The position numbers and the translations under genes were made by a program. Under the pieces are notes generated by a model, which saw only the letters and a list, made by a program, of their open reading frames with translations, was not told the origin of the DNA and ran no database searches. 64,000 nucleotides of DNA, from the NCBI RefSeq assembly GCF_040706555.1, contig NZ_JAPDRH010000001.1:434001-498000 (forward strand), given 5' to 3'. The stretch is from Lentisalinibacter salinarum (GTDB lineage: Bacteria > Pseudomonadota > Gammaproteobacteria > Steroidobacterales > Woeseiaceae). Below are positions 53,625-62,034 of the stretch, piece after piece (the first letter of the stretch is position 1; the number at the start of each line of letters is the position of its first letter).

Positions 53625-55001
53625 TCAGACGTTCCTCAGATACCATTGGTAATCACGATCGGTTATCTCGTTGTGGATGCGCTGGTTCTCGGCCCGGCGC
53701 GCATGCTCGTAGACCCGGCAGTACTCGTCGCCCAGGTATTCACGCAGGAAGCGGCTGGCGCCGAAGCGCTCCAGCGCCGCCTCCCAGCGTATCGGCAGGT
53801 TCACCTCCGGTTCGATGCTTTCGCCCTCGGCCACCATGGGGCCCGGCTCGATGCCGCGGCTGATGCCATGGTGGATGCCGGCGAGCACGGCGGCCGCCAC
53901 CAGATAGGGATTCGCGTCCGCGCCCGCCGTGCGGTGTTCGATGCGCAGGTTGTTCGGTCCCGAAAGCGGGATACGCAGTGACACGCCGCGGTGATTCACG
54001 CCCCAGTTCGGCGTCACCGGGGCGAAGAAATCCGGCCGCAGCCGGCGGTAGGAATTGGCGTTCGGCGCGAATATGGCCATGCCGTCCGCCATGGTCTCCT
54101 GCAGTCCGCCGATGGCATGGCGCAGCGCAGCGTCGAAGGGCGGTTCGGCGAGTGCCGGGTCGCCGCCCGAGAAGAAATTGGTGCCGTCCGCGCGCACCAG
54201 ACTCACGTGCAGGTGCAGTCCGTTACCGGTGTATTCGCCGAAGGGCTTGGCCATGAAACAGGCGGCCGTGCCGTGGCGGCGTGCGACGGCGCGGATGACC
54301 CGTTTCAGCAGCACCGCGTGATCGCAGGCCGCCAGCGGGTCTGCCACGTGGTGGAGATTGACCTCGAACTGCCCCGGTGCGAATTCGGAGATGGTGGTGC
54401 CGACCGGCAGCGACTGGGCCCGGCACATCGCCATGAGTTCGTCCAGGAACTCTTCGATGTCCCACAGATCCTGCGGGTGATAGACCTGTTCGCCGCGCTG
54501 ACCGTGGCCGGTGCCGATGATCGCCGGCATGCGGGGCGCTACGCCGGTATGTGCCGCGTCGAGGAGGTAGAACTCGAGTTCTACCGCCATGACGATCGTG
54601 AGCCCCATCTCTCTGAGAGGCCGTGCGGCGCGTTCGAGTACGTGGCGGGGGTCGGCGAAGTAGGGGCTGCCGTCCCGTTCGTACAGCGAGAAAAGCACCT
54701 GGGCACAGTCCCGCCGCGCCCAGGGGATCGGCGCCAGGGTCTCCGGGATCGGGCGGGCGTAGACATCCGGGTCGCCGTCGTCGGCACCGTAGGGCAGGCC
54801 GTCTATCACGGCGCCCATGGAGTCGAGCATGACCACGCTGCCCGGGATGTTGAAGCCCTTCGAGAAGACTTTCGCGAACTCCTCCGGCAGCACGCGCTTG
54901 CCGCGCAGCACGCCCACCATGTCGGCGATCAGCAGCTCCATCATGCCGCAGTCGGGGTGCGCGGCGAGATAGCCCTCCAGCTTACCGTCCGACGCTGCCA
55001 T
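53625..55001 (-). CDS. Glutamine synthetase-like gamma-glutamylpolyamine/amine ligase (PuuA-like)
   Basis: 458-residue member of the glutamine synthetase family close to PuuA. The beta-grasp domain is followed by the catalytic domain with AVELEFYLLDA, NGLHLHVSLV and the ATP/Glu segment APNANSYRRLRPDFFAPV. RIEHRTAGADANPYL is typical of gamma-glutamyl amine ligases rather than of housekeeping GS. It lacks the adenylylation-loop Tyr. It would link glutamate to an amine or polyamine with ATP, the first step of the gamma-glutamyl route. The aldehyde dehydrogenase gene lies 38 bases upstream. Confidence 0.93.
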   Translation of the reverse strand: MAASDGKLEGYLAAHPDCGMMELLIADMVGVLRGKRVLPEEFAKVFSKGFNIPGSVVMLDSMGAVIDGLPYGADDGDPDVYARPIPETLAPIPWARRDCAQVLFSLYERDGSPYFADPRHVLERAARPLREMGLTIVMAVELEFYLLDAAHTGVAPRMPAIIGTGHGQRGEQVYHPQDLWDIEEFLDELMAMCRAQSLPVGTTISEFAPGQFEVNLHHVADPLAACDHAVLLKRVIRAVARRHGTAACFMAKPFGEYTGNGLHLHVSLVRADGTNFFSGGDPALAEPPFDAALRHAIGGLQETMADGMAIFAPNANSYRRLRPDFFAPVTPNWGVNHRGVSLRIPLSGPNNLRIEHRTAGADANPYLVAAAVLAGIHHGISRGIEPGPMVAEGESIEPEVNLPIRWEAALERFGASRFLREYLGDEYCRVYEHARRAENQRIHNEITDRDYQWYLRNV

Positions 55002-55039
55002 TCTCGCTCCTCCCCTGCCTGCGGCTGCCGTCGCCCGCC

Positions 55040-56560
55040 TCAGGCGAGGCTGATCCAGGCCGATTTGGTCTGGGTGTACTCAAGGAGACTGTCGAAGCAC
55101 TTGTCGCGGGCGTTGCCGGACTGCTTGTAGCCGCCGAACGGCTGTGTCATGTCAGCCTCGTCGTAGGTATTCACCCAGATGATGCCGGCCTCGAATTCCC
55201 GTATGAAGCGGTGGGCGGTGCGTATGTCGCGGGTCCAGATGCTCGCGGCGAGGCCGTAGATCGTGTCGTTGGCCACACGGATGGCCTCGTCGGCGCCGTC
55301 GAAGGGGATGACGCTCGCGACCGGGCCGAAGATCTCCTCGCGGGCGATCGTCATCTCGTTGTTCACGTCGACGAACAGCGTGGGATCCACGTAGGCGCCT
55401 TTGGGATACTGCTCGGAGGCAGTGCCGCCGAACAACAGTTTCGCGCCTTCCTTTCTGCCGGTCTCGATCATGCCGAGCACCCGCTTCTGATCCTGATGCG
55501 TCACGAGCGGACCGAGATTCGTCGCCGGGTCGAGCGGATCGCCGGCCTTATAGGCGTCTTTGCCCTCGGCGACGAAACGCTCCACGAATTCGTCGTAGAT
55601 CTTGCGGTCCACCATGATGCGAGAACCGGCGTTGCACACCTCGCCCATGTTGGCGTAGATGGCGTGGTAGGCGGTCTCCACGGCCCGTCCGAGATCGGGC
55701 AGGTCGTCCATGAACACCTGCGGGGACTTGCCGCCGCATTCCAGTCCGACCTTCTTCATGTTCGACTGGCCGGCATACTGCAGGATCAGCTTGCCCACCG
55801 CGGTGGAGCCGGTGAAGGAGATCTTGGCGACGTCGTTGTGCAGCGCCAGTGCCTTGCCGGCGGTCTCGCCCATGCCGTTGACCACGTTGAACACGCCCGG
55901 CGGCCCGCCGGCCTCGACGAAGAGTTCAGCTATGCGCAGATTGGACAGCGGCGATTGTTCGGCGGGTTTCAGGACGACGGTGTTGCCGGCGGCTAGCGCC
56001 GGCGCGTATTTCCACGCGGCCATCAGCAACGGATAGTTCCAGGGAGAGATCGCCCCCACCACGCCCAGCGGCTCGCGCAGCACGAGATTCATCGCGTCGC
56101 TGGCGGTATTGGTGATAGCGCCCTCGATCTTGTCGATGCTCTCGCTCATGAAGCGGATCGTATCCGCCACCAGCGGAACGTCGACGGACAGCATGTCCGA
56201 GATGGGCTTGCCCATGTCCAGCGTGTCCATCAGCGACAGTTCCTCGGCGTGCTCCTCGACGAGATCGGCGAAGCGATACATGATCTCCATGCGCTTGCGC
56301 GGCGCCATCTTCGACCACACGCCGGAGCGGAAGGCGGCCTTCGCGGCAGCCACGGCGGCATCGATGTCCTTCTCCGTGCCCTCGGCCATCTCGGCGAGCA
56401 CTTCGCCGGTGGCGGGATTCACGGTCTCGAAGCGGCCGCCGTCGATGGCGTCCACGAATTCTCCGTTGATGAACAGGCGGGTCTCCAGCCGCTTCTTCAG
56501 CCGGTCCGCAGCCTGATGCCAGCGCGGGGCGTCGTATTCTGCCAGTGCTTCCAGTGTCAT
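55040..56560 (-). CDS. Aldehyde dehydrogenase, PuuC/betaine-aldehyde-like
   Basis: 506-residue NAD(P)-dependent enzyme. The catalytic Cys309 is in MGEVCNAGSR and the general base Glu274 in VGLECGGKSP. The cofactor motif GSTAVG (251-256) and the N-terminal NPATGE are also present. Close family members oxidise gamma-glutamyl-gamma-aminobutyraldehyde, gamma-aminobutyraldehyde or betaine aldehyde. Placed beside a PuuA-like ligase it most likely acts in amine catabolism. It overlaps the acyl-CoA ligase gene upstream by 4 bases (ATGA). Confidence 0.94.
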   Translation of the reverse strand: MTLEALAEYDAPRWHQAADRLKKRLETRLFINGEFVDAIDGGRFETVNPATGEVLAEMAEGTEKDIDAAVAAAKAAFRSGVWSKMAPRKRMEIMYRFADLVEEHAEELSLMDTLDMGKPISDMLSVDVPLVADTIRFMSESIDKIEGAITNTASDAMNLVLREPLGVVGAISPWNYPLLMAAWKYAPALAAGNTVVLKPAEQSPLSNLRIAELFVEAGGPPGVFNVVNGMGETAGKALALHNDVAKISFTGSTAVGKLILQYAGQSNMKKVGLECGGKSPQVFMDDLPDLGRAVETAYHAIYANMGEVCNAGSRIMVDRKIYDEFVERFVAEGKDAYKAGDPLDPATNLGPLVTHQDQKRVLGMIETGRKEGAKLLFGGTASEQYPKGAYVDPTLFVDVNNEMTIAREEIFGPVASVIPFDGADEAIRVANDTIYGLAASIWTRDIRTAHRFIREFEAGIIWVNTYDEADMTQPFGGYKQSGNARDKCFDSLLEYTQTKSAWISLA

Positions 56561-58692
56561 GCTGTTTGCCTCTCTGGGGTCTTGTCGTCGTGCAATACCG
56601 TGAGCGCGTCGACGGCGACGCAGCCCCCGGCATGGACGAGGAGGGGATTGACGTCGATCTCACGGACGACGTCGCCGAGTTCGGCTGCCATTACCGAGAA
56701 TCTTGCGGCCGCGTCGCACAGGGCGTCAACATCGGCCGGCGGCCGGCCCCGCGCGCCGTCCAGCAGCGGGCGCAGACGCAGGCGCTCGATCAGGCGGCCG
56801 GCCCAGGCCGCGTCGAAGGGCGGCAGGGCGAAGGCGACATCGGCGTGGAGCTCGGTATGGATGCCGCCCATGCCTATCGCGACCACCGGACCGAGGTCAG
56901 GATCCGTGCTCATGCCGAGCAGCACCTCGATGCCGGCCGGCTGCATGGCGGAGACCTCCACGGCGGGGCCGAAGCGGCCGGCCAGTTCCCGCCAGGTCTG
57001 CGCGACCCGGGTGCGTTCGTTCAGTCCGAGCCGCACACCGTCGACCTCGCTGCGATGGGCGATGCCCGGCGCCGCCGTCTTCAGCGCGACGGGGCCGCCG
57101 AGGCGCCGCCAGGCGGCCACGGCTTCGTCTTCGGTACGTGCGAGTTCGCTCGCCGTGGCCGCGATGCCGAAATCCCGCAGCATCGCCAGTGCGGTGGCGC
57201 TGTCCGTTGTGCCGCCGCCCGCCAGTCGTTCGCGCCAGCGCGGACCGGCATCGGCCGGGGCGGGAGGTGCGGCGGGATCGGCCCGTTCGCGGCTGTCCCG
57301 CCAGGCGAGCAGGCAGCGCACGGCCGCCAGGGTCGCCGGGACGCCGTCGAGCACCGGGAAGCCGAGGTCCCGGGTGGCGCTGATCACCAGCGGGTCGCTG
57401 CCGGTGCCCTGTCGCGAGCCGATCAGCACCACGGGTTTCCCGCTGGCCGCGTGCGCGCGGCGCATGTAGTCCACATAGCTCTCGTAGATCCGGCCGTAGG
57501 GCGCGCGATCGTGCACCAGCAGCCCGATGGCGGCGCCCGGGTCGCACATCAGGATGCCGAGGGCCTCCGCCATCCGTTCTTCGGCCTCCGTCCCGCCGCG
57601 GCTCCAGCCGTCGAGCGGGTTCACGGCCGGCAGCTCCGGGTCGAGCACGTCCTCCAGCCTGCGCACGGTGGCGGGGGCGAGGTCGGTCAGTTCGACGCCG
57701 GCGTCTGCGGCGAGATCCACCATGAGCTGCCGCTCGCCGCCCGAATCGTGCAGGGAGACGACGGTGCCGGCGGCGGGCCGATGGGGCTGGGCGAACAGGA
57801 TGAGGGCGTTGGCGAGTTCGTCGAGGTCGCGTACGCGTTGCACGCCGTAACGGTCGAACAGGGCCTCGTAGGCCGCGTCGTCGCCGGCCAGCGTGCCGCA
57901 GTGGGAGATGGCCAGCTCGGCCGCCCACGCCGTGCGGCCGGTCTTGACCACAACGATCGGGATGCCGCGCTCCCTGGCTTTCGCGAAGCCGGCGGCGAGA
58001 CCCGCCGCGTTGCGCGCGCGCTCCAGGAACAGTCCCACCGCCCGCGTCTCAGGCAGCTCCAGCGCGAAATCGAGATACTCGTCGAGGCCGGTCGTGAGTT
58101 CCTGGCCCGTGGACACGGCGAGATTGAAGGCCAGGCGCTCGTCGCAGTCGACGATGCCGCACATGCCGGCGCCGGATTGCGAGATCAGCGCGACGTTGCC
58201 CGGCGGCTCGTGATGGCGCGCATCGAAGCCGGTCGCCCAGACCCGGTCCCGGACGTTGTAGAAACCCATCCCGTTGCCGCCGCAGCACAGCACGCCGGCT
58301 TCTGCGAGCCGCGCGGCGACTCGCTCTCTCAGCACCGGCCGCCCGGCCGCCCGTGCCGCGGCGTCGTCAGGGACCGCGAGTGCAGACATGATCGTGACGG
58401 CGGCGGTCCCCGCCTGCAGCGCATCCTCCAGCGCGGCCTCGATCCGCTCGTCGGATACCGCGAAGATCACCATCTCCGGGATTTCGGGCATCGAATCGAG
58501 GTTCGGCAGGCATTCCAGGCCGGCCAGCTCGGTGTAGCGCGGGTTCACCGGATAGATGCGCCCCTCGTAGCCGCTGGCGAGGAGGTTCGCCAGGGCGAGC
58601 TGCCCCAGGCTCGACTGCCGTGCCGAGGCGCCGACCAGCGCGACGGAGCGCGGCCGGAGAAGCGGGTCGAGGCGGTGAGCCGGGGCGTTCAA
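56557..58692 (-). CDS. NDP-forming acyl-CoA synthetase (acetate-CoA ligase family)
   Basis: 711-residue fused protein of the Acd/AcdA-B type. A CoA-binding domain (10-135) begins LLRPRSVALVGASARQSSLG. The two succinyl-CoA-ligase-like domains contain the phospho-His264 in AISHCGTLAGDD. The usual SHTG motif is SHCG here, a small deviation. An ATP-grasp domain occupies about 490-705 (GPVALKTAAPGIAHRSEV). It should activate an acid to its CoA thioester with ATP. In this operon the acid could be the product of the aldehyde dehydrogenase. It lies 18 bases downstream of the aminotransferase gene. Confidence 0.92.
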   Translation of the reverse strand: MNAPAHRLDPLLRPRSVALVGASARQSSLGQLALANLLASGYEGRIYPVNPRYTELAGLECLPNLDSMPEIPEMVIFAVSDERIEAALEDALQAGTAAVTIMSALAVPDDAAARAAGRPVLRERVAARLAEAGVLCCGGNGMGFYNVRDRVWATGFDARHHEPPGNVALISQSGAGMCGIVDCDERLAFNLAVSTGQELTTGLDEYLDFALELPETRAVGLFLERARNAAGLAAGFAKARERGIPIVVVKTGRTAWAAELAISHCGTLAGDDAAYEALFDRYGVQRVRDLDELANALILFAQPHRPAAGTVVSLHDSGGERQLMVDLAADAGVELTDLAPATVRRLEDVLDPELPAVNPLDGWSRGGTEAEERMAEALGILMCDPGAAIGLLVHDRAPYGRIYESYVDYMRRAHAASGKPVVLIGSRQGTGSDPLVISATRDLGFPVLDGVPATLAAVRCLLAWRDSRERADPAAPPAPADAGPRWRERLAGGGTTDSATALAMLRDFGIAATASELARTEDEAVAAWRRLGGPVALKTAAPGIAHRSEVDGVRLGLNERTRVAQTWRELAGRFGPAVEVSAMQPAGIEVLLGMSTDPDLGPVVAIGMGGIHTELHADVAFALPPFDAAWAGRLIERLRLRPLLDGARGRPPADVDALCDAAARFSVMAAELGDVVREIDVNPLLVHAGGCVAVDALTVLHDDKTPERQTA

Positions 58693-58710
58693 CCTGCGCC
58701 GACCCTGTCG

Positions 58711-60054
58711 TCAGGACCCGGTGCTGCGACGCGCCGCGGCCCGTCCGGCGTCATGGGCCAGCTTGCGTTCCAGTGCCGCCTCGAAGTGTTCGAGGGTCTC
58801 GCCGAGGCAGTCGCCGGTCTCGTGCGCCTCGCAGATAAACCAGGGCTCCCGCGAGTCCGGCTCGACCAGGACACCGAGGTCGTGCAGGTGGGGTGCCAGG
58901 CTGTCGTAGAACCCGTAGTCGGTGTTGACCCAGTCGCGGTAATCTCGCGGAGGCTCCTCGCGGAAGAACAGTCCGCCCATCGAGGGATGGCCGACGAAGC
59001 AATGGGGTATCGACCGGCGGTCCAGTATCTCGCCGATGCCGGCCTGGAGTCGCCGGCCGTAGTCCTCGATGGTGGCGAGCGCGTCGGTCTCCTCGAGGAT
59101 CTCGAGCGTCTTCTCGGCCGCGGCGAGAGCCACCGAGTGGGCGGTGAACGTGCCGCCGTGGACGACGCCGTCCTCGATCTTGCGCATGAACTCCTCGCGG
59201 CCGGCCAGCACCGCCAGCGGGTAGCCGTTGGCGACGGCCTTGGCGAAGGTGCAGAGATCCGCCTCGATGCCGAACAGTTCCTGCACGCCGCCCTTCGCCA
59301 CCCGGAAGCCGGTCTTCACCTCGTCCACGATCATCAGCACGCCGTAGCGGCTGCAGAGCTCCCGCACGTCCGCGAGATACTGCGCTTCCGCGGTGATCGA
59401 GCAGCAGTTGCCCATGATCGGCTCGATCAGGAATGCGGCGATGTCGTCGCCGTGGCGGCGCAACACGTCCTCCAGCGCCTGGGCGTCGTTCAGCGGCACC
59501 GTGTGGTGGAGCTTCTTCATCAGGTGCGGTACGCCCTCGCTGTAGGGCATGACCTCCGGCTTGCCGTCCCCCGGCTCCCACTCCTCCACGTCGGAGTACC
59601 ACAGCACCGAGTCGAACACGCCGTGGTAGCCTCCTTCGACCACCACGTAGGAGTCCTTGCCGGTATAGCCGCGGGCCAGGCGCAGCGCGGCCATGACCGC
59701 CTCCGTGCCGGAGTTGGAGTAGCGCACCAGCTCGGCCGAGGGGACCATGCGGGCGATCTTCTCCGCCACCTCGTATTCGCGCTCGGTGGCGAGCGCGAAT
59801 ACGCCGCCGACGTCCATGCCGTCCCGGGCCGCGGCATCGACGCGGGGGTCGGCGTAGCCGAGGATGCAGGGCCCGTATCCCAGCCGGTAATCCACGTAGA
59901 CGTTGCCGTCGATATCGGTCAGGCGACCGCCCCGGCCCTCGCGGACGTAGATGGTGCGATCCTCTCCCCAGTAGCGGAAATTCGACGCCACGCCCAGCGG
60001 CAGCCGGGTGGATGCCTTGCGGAATTGTTCGTTGGATCTGGTCAGGTCACGCAT
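58711..60054 (-). CDS. Class III PLP aminotransferase, glutamate-1-semialdehyde aminomutase-like
   Basis: 447-residue PLP enzyme. Landmarks are NSGTEAVMAALRLAR (114-128), the Asp244-Glu245 pair in VDEVKTGFR, and Lys272 in FAKAVANGYP as the Schiff-base residue. The sequence is closer to the GSAM-like catabolic group than to HemL, because it lies in a catabolic operon and lacks haem-gene neighbours. It probably transfers an amino group from an amine or omega-amino acid. The start is MRDLTR after GAGGAGCGG; a longer frame upstream runs into the operator. Divergent from the TetR-type gene. Confidence 0.92.
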   Translation of the reverse strand: MRDLTRSNEQFRKASTRLPLGVASNFRYWGEDRTIYVREGRGGRLTDIDGNVYVDYRLGYGPCILGYADPRVDAAARDGMDVGGVFALATEREYEVAEKIARMVPSAELVRYSNSGTEAVMAALRLARGYTGKDSYVVVEGGYHGVFDSVLWYSDVEEWEPGDGKPEVMPYSEGVPHLMKKLHHTVPLNDAQALEDVLRRHGDDIAAFLIEPIMGNCCSITAEAQYLADVRELCSRYGVLMIVDEVKTGFRVAKGGVQELFGIEADLCTFAKAVANGYPLAVLAGREEFMRKIEDGVVHGGTFTAHSVALAAAEKTLEILEETDALATIEDYGRRLQAGIGEILDRRSIPHCFVGHPSMGGLFFREEPPRDYRDWVNTDYGFYDSLAPHLHDLGVLVEPDSREPWFICEAHETGDCLGETLEHFEAALERKLAHDAGRAAARRSTGS

Positions 60055-60106
60055 GGTCCGCTCCTCGGCCGCGGCTGTCGGCGGCGCACGCACTGTGGCA
60101 AAAAAG

Positions 60107-60124
60107 TGAATGAACAATCATTCA
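60107..60124. promoter_or_regulatory. TetR/BetI-type operator
   Basis: TGAATGA-ACAA-TCATTCA is a perfect 7-bp inverted repeat with a 4-base spacer, in an AT-rich stretch between the divergent aminotransferase and TetR-type genes. The middle, GAAC-AATC, resembles operators of BetI-like repressors. It lies 20 bases before the regulator start and 52 before the aminotransferase start, so one protein could control both directions. Confidence 0.75.
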
Positions 60125-60144
60125 TTAAGCGCTATCATAGACCA

Positions 60145-60777
60145 ATGACGAGACAGCGCGCCACCCGCGCCGCACCGGAGGTCCGCCGGCGCCAGCTCAT
60201 CGATGCCACGCTCGTATGCATCGAACGCTCGGGCATCAGCGGGCTCACGCTCGGCGAGGTGGTCGCGGAGGCCGGCCTGGCGCAGGGCATCGTGAATCTG
60301 CATTTCCAGAGCAAGGACAACCTGCTGAACGAGACCCTGCGCAGCCTGGCGGACCAGTACGAGGCGACCGTCTCGGAGGCCCTGGCGGGCGCGGGGCCCG
60401 ATCCGGCCGACCGGCTGGCCGCGGTGGTGGCGGCCGATTTCAGCCCGTCGGTCTGCAACCGGCGCACCCTCGCCGTCTGGTTCGCTTTCTACGGCGAGGC
60501 CAAGTCCCGGCCCACCTACCGGCGCATCTGCCGCGCCCGCGACGCGGCCAACGAGCGGCGGCTGACTGCAGTGGTGGGGGAGATGCTGGCGCAGGGCGGC
60601 GGCGCGGGCATGGACGCGCGCACCATCGCCGATTCGCTGGCGGCGCTGACGGACGGGCTGTGGCTGAACTGCCTCATGAGTCCCGGCGAGTGGAGCCGGC
60701 GGCGGGCTCGGAACACCACCTTCGCCGTACTGGAGAGCCTGTTCCCGCAACATCTGGCGGGATTGGCGCAGGGCTGA
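60145..60777 (+). CDS. TetR-family regulator, BetI-like
   Basis: 210-residue repressor. The N-terminal helix-turn-helix (about 20-65) has LTLGEVVAEAGLAQGIVNLHF, close to BetI and its relatives. The ligand domain fits the same group (WFAFYGEAKSRPTYRRI). It is divergent from the aminotransferase gene and in front of the acyl-CoA dehydrogenase gene (26-base gap). The palindromic operator upstream suggests autoregulation and control of the amine-catabolism genes. The inducing ligand may be an amine or aldehyde, inferred from BetI. Confidence 0.93.
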   Translation: MTRQRATRAAPEVRRRQLIDATLVCIERSGISGLTLGEVVAEAGLAQGIVNLHFQSKDNLLNETLRSLADQYEATVSEALAGAGPDPADRLAAVVAADFSPSVCNRRTLAVWFAFYGEAKSRPTYRRICRARDAANERRLTAVVGEMLAQGGGAGMDARTIADSLAALTDGLWLNCLMSPGEWSRRRARNTTFAVLESLFPQHLAGLAQG

Positions 60778-60803
60778 ACGCAGAAGCCGGGAGAACGGGA
60801 AGA

Positions 60804-61964
60804 ATGGACATCCAGCTGGACGACACGAGCCGGGAGTGGCAGCAGAGGGCGCGCCGCTTCGCCGAGGACTATCTGCAGCCGCACGAGATCGAGGCCGAGC
60901 TGAACGACGGCCGGTTGCCGCCCGAGACGGAGGCGCGCAACAAGGCACGCGCGCTCGAACTGGGTTTCAGCGCCATGGACGTCCCCGAGGAGTACGGCGG
61001 GCTCGGGCTTCCTGTCGTGACCCAGGCCGCCGTCTGGGAGCAGCTTGGACGCACCACCAATGCGCTCTCCTGGTGTTTCGCGGAACCGCAGAGCTGGATG
61101 TTCGAGGCCTGCAGCGAGGAACAGATCGAGCGCTACATCCTGCCGCTGATGCGTGGCGAGCGGCACGACTGCTATGCCATCACCGAGGCCGGACCCGGCT
61201 CGGACGTGGCCGGTCTGACGGCGACCGCCGCCCGCGACGGCGACGACTACCTGCTGAATGGCGAAAAGTGGTACGTCACGAGCGCGAACCTCGCGGATTT
61301 CTTCTGGTTCCAGGGCCGCGTCGACGGGGGCGAGGAGCAGGCCCTGTTCTTCGTCGACCAGGAGACGCCCGGCATCGAGATGATCGACCGCCCCCATTTC
61401 AGCCATACCTTCGCCGCGCATCATCCCACCTACCGGTTCGCCGACGTCCGCGTGCCGGCCGCGGCGCGCGTGGGGCGGGCCGGGGACGGCATGACCTACA
61501 CGCGGGCCTGGTTCCGGCGTGAGCGGCTGATGATCGGGGCGCGCTGCTGCGGCGCGGCGGCGCGGCTGATCGAGGAGGCTACGGCGTTCGCGGCCGGGCG
61601 GGAGGTGGGCGGCGAGCCGCTGGCCGAGAAGCAGGCGATACAGGCCCTCCTCGCCGACAGCGTCACCGAGCTGTGGGCGGCGCGGCTCATGACCTACGAG
61701 GCAGCGGCGGCCCAGGACCGCGGAGAGGACGTGAAAACGCTGCACGCCCGTTGTTCGCTGGTGAAGCTGTACGCCTCTGAAATGGCCAACCGCGTGGCCG
61801 ACCGGGCCGTGCAGATATTCGGCGGCCGCGGCTACATGCGCGAGAACGTGGCCGAGCGCTTCTTCCGCGAACTGCGCGTCGACCGTATCTGGGAGGGCAC
61901 CAGCGAGATCCAGCGCCAGATCATCGCCGGCTGCCTGCTGAAGCGCGGACTCGATGGCATGTGA
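60804..61964 (+). CDS. Acyl-CoA dehydrogenase family protein
   Basis: 386-residue FAD enzyme. Landmarks are YAITEAGPGSDVAGL (FAD/substrate loop), GEKWYVTSANLADFF, QIFGGRGYMRENVAERFFRELRVDRIWEGTSEIQ near the C-terminus, where the catalytic Glu is in WEGTSE. An N-terminal helical domain begins MDIQLDD. It should oxidise an acyl-CoA to the enoyl-CoA. The link with an upstream acyl-CoA ligase suggests an acid produced in the locus is broken down as its CoA ester. Ribosome site GGGAAGA. Confidence 0.93.
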   Translation: MDIQLDDTSREWQQRARRFAEDYLQPHEIEAELNDGRLPPETEARNKARALELGFSAMDVPEEYGGLGLPVVTQAAVWEQLGRTTNALSWCFAEPQSWMFEACSEEQIERYILPLMRGERHDCYAITEAGPGSDVAGLTATAARDGDDYLLNGEKWYVTSANLADFFWFQGRVDGGEEQALFFVDQETPGIEMIDRPHFSHTFAAHHPTYRFADVRVPAAARVGRAGDGMTYTRAWFRRERLMIGARCCGAAARLIEEATAFAAGREVGGEPLAEKQAIQALLADSVTELWAARLMTYEAAAAQDRGEDVKTLHARCSLVKLYASEMANRVADRAVQIFGGRGYMRENVAERFFRELRVDRIWEGTSEIQRQIIAGCLLKRGLDGM

Positions 61965-62034
61965 TGCCGCGCCGCGGCGGGATCGGCCCGCGCGGTCGCT
62001 TTACAACCCGCCGGATTTTGCGCATAAGGAGCCG

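Noticed and set aside
58711..60054. Haem-pathway glutamate-1-semialdehyde aminomutase (hemL)
   Set aside because: The context is amine catabolism under a BetI-like regulator, and no tetrapyrrole gene is nearby.
56545..60144. Open frame of 1,200 codons on the + strand opposite the acyl-CoA ligase and aminotransferase genes
   Set aside because: It is an antisense frame kept open by high GC and the codon bias of the real minus-strand genes. Its translation is rich in Arg, His and Gln with no domain. Only its last 210 codons, the TetR-type gene, are real.
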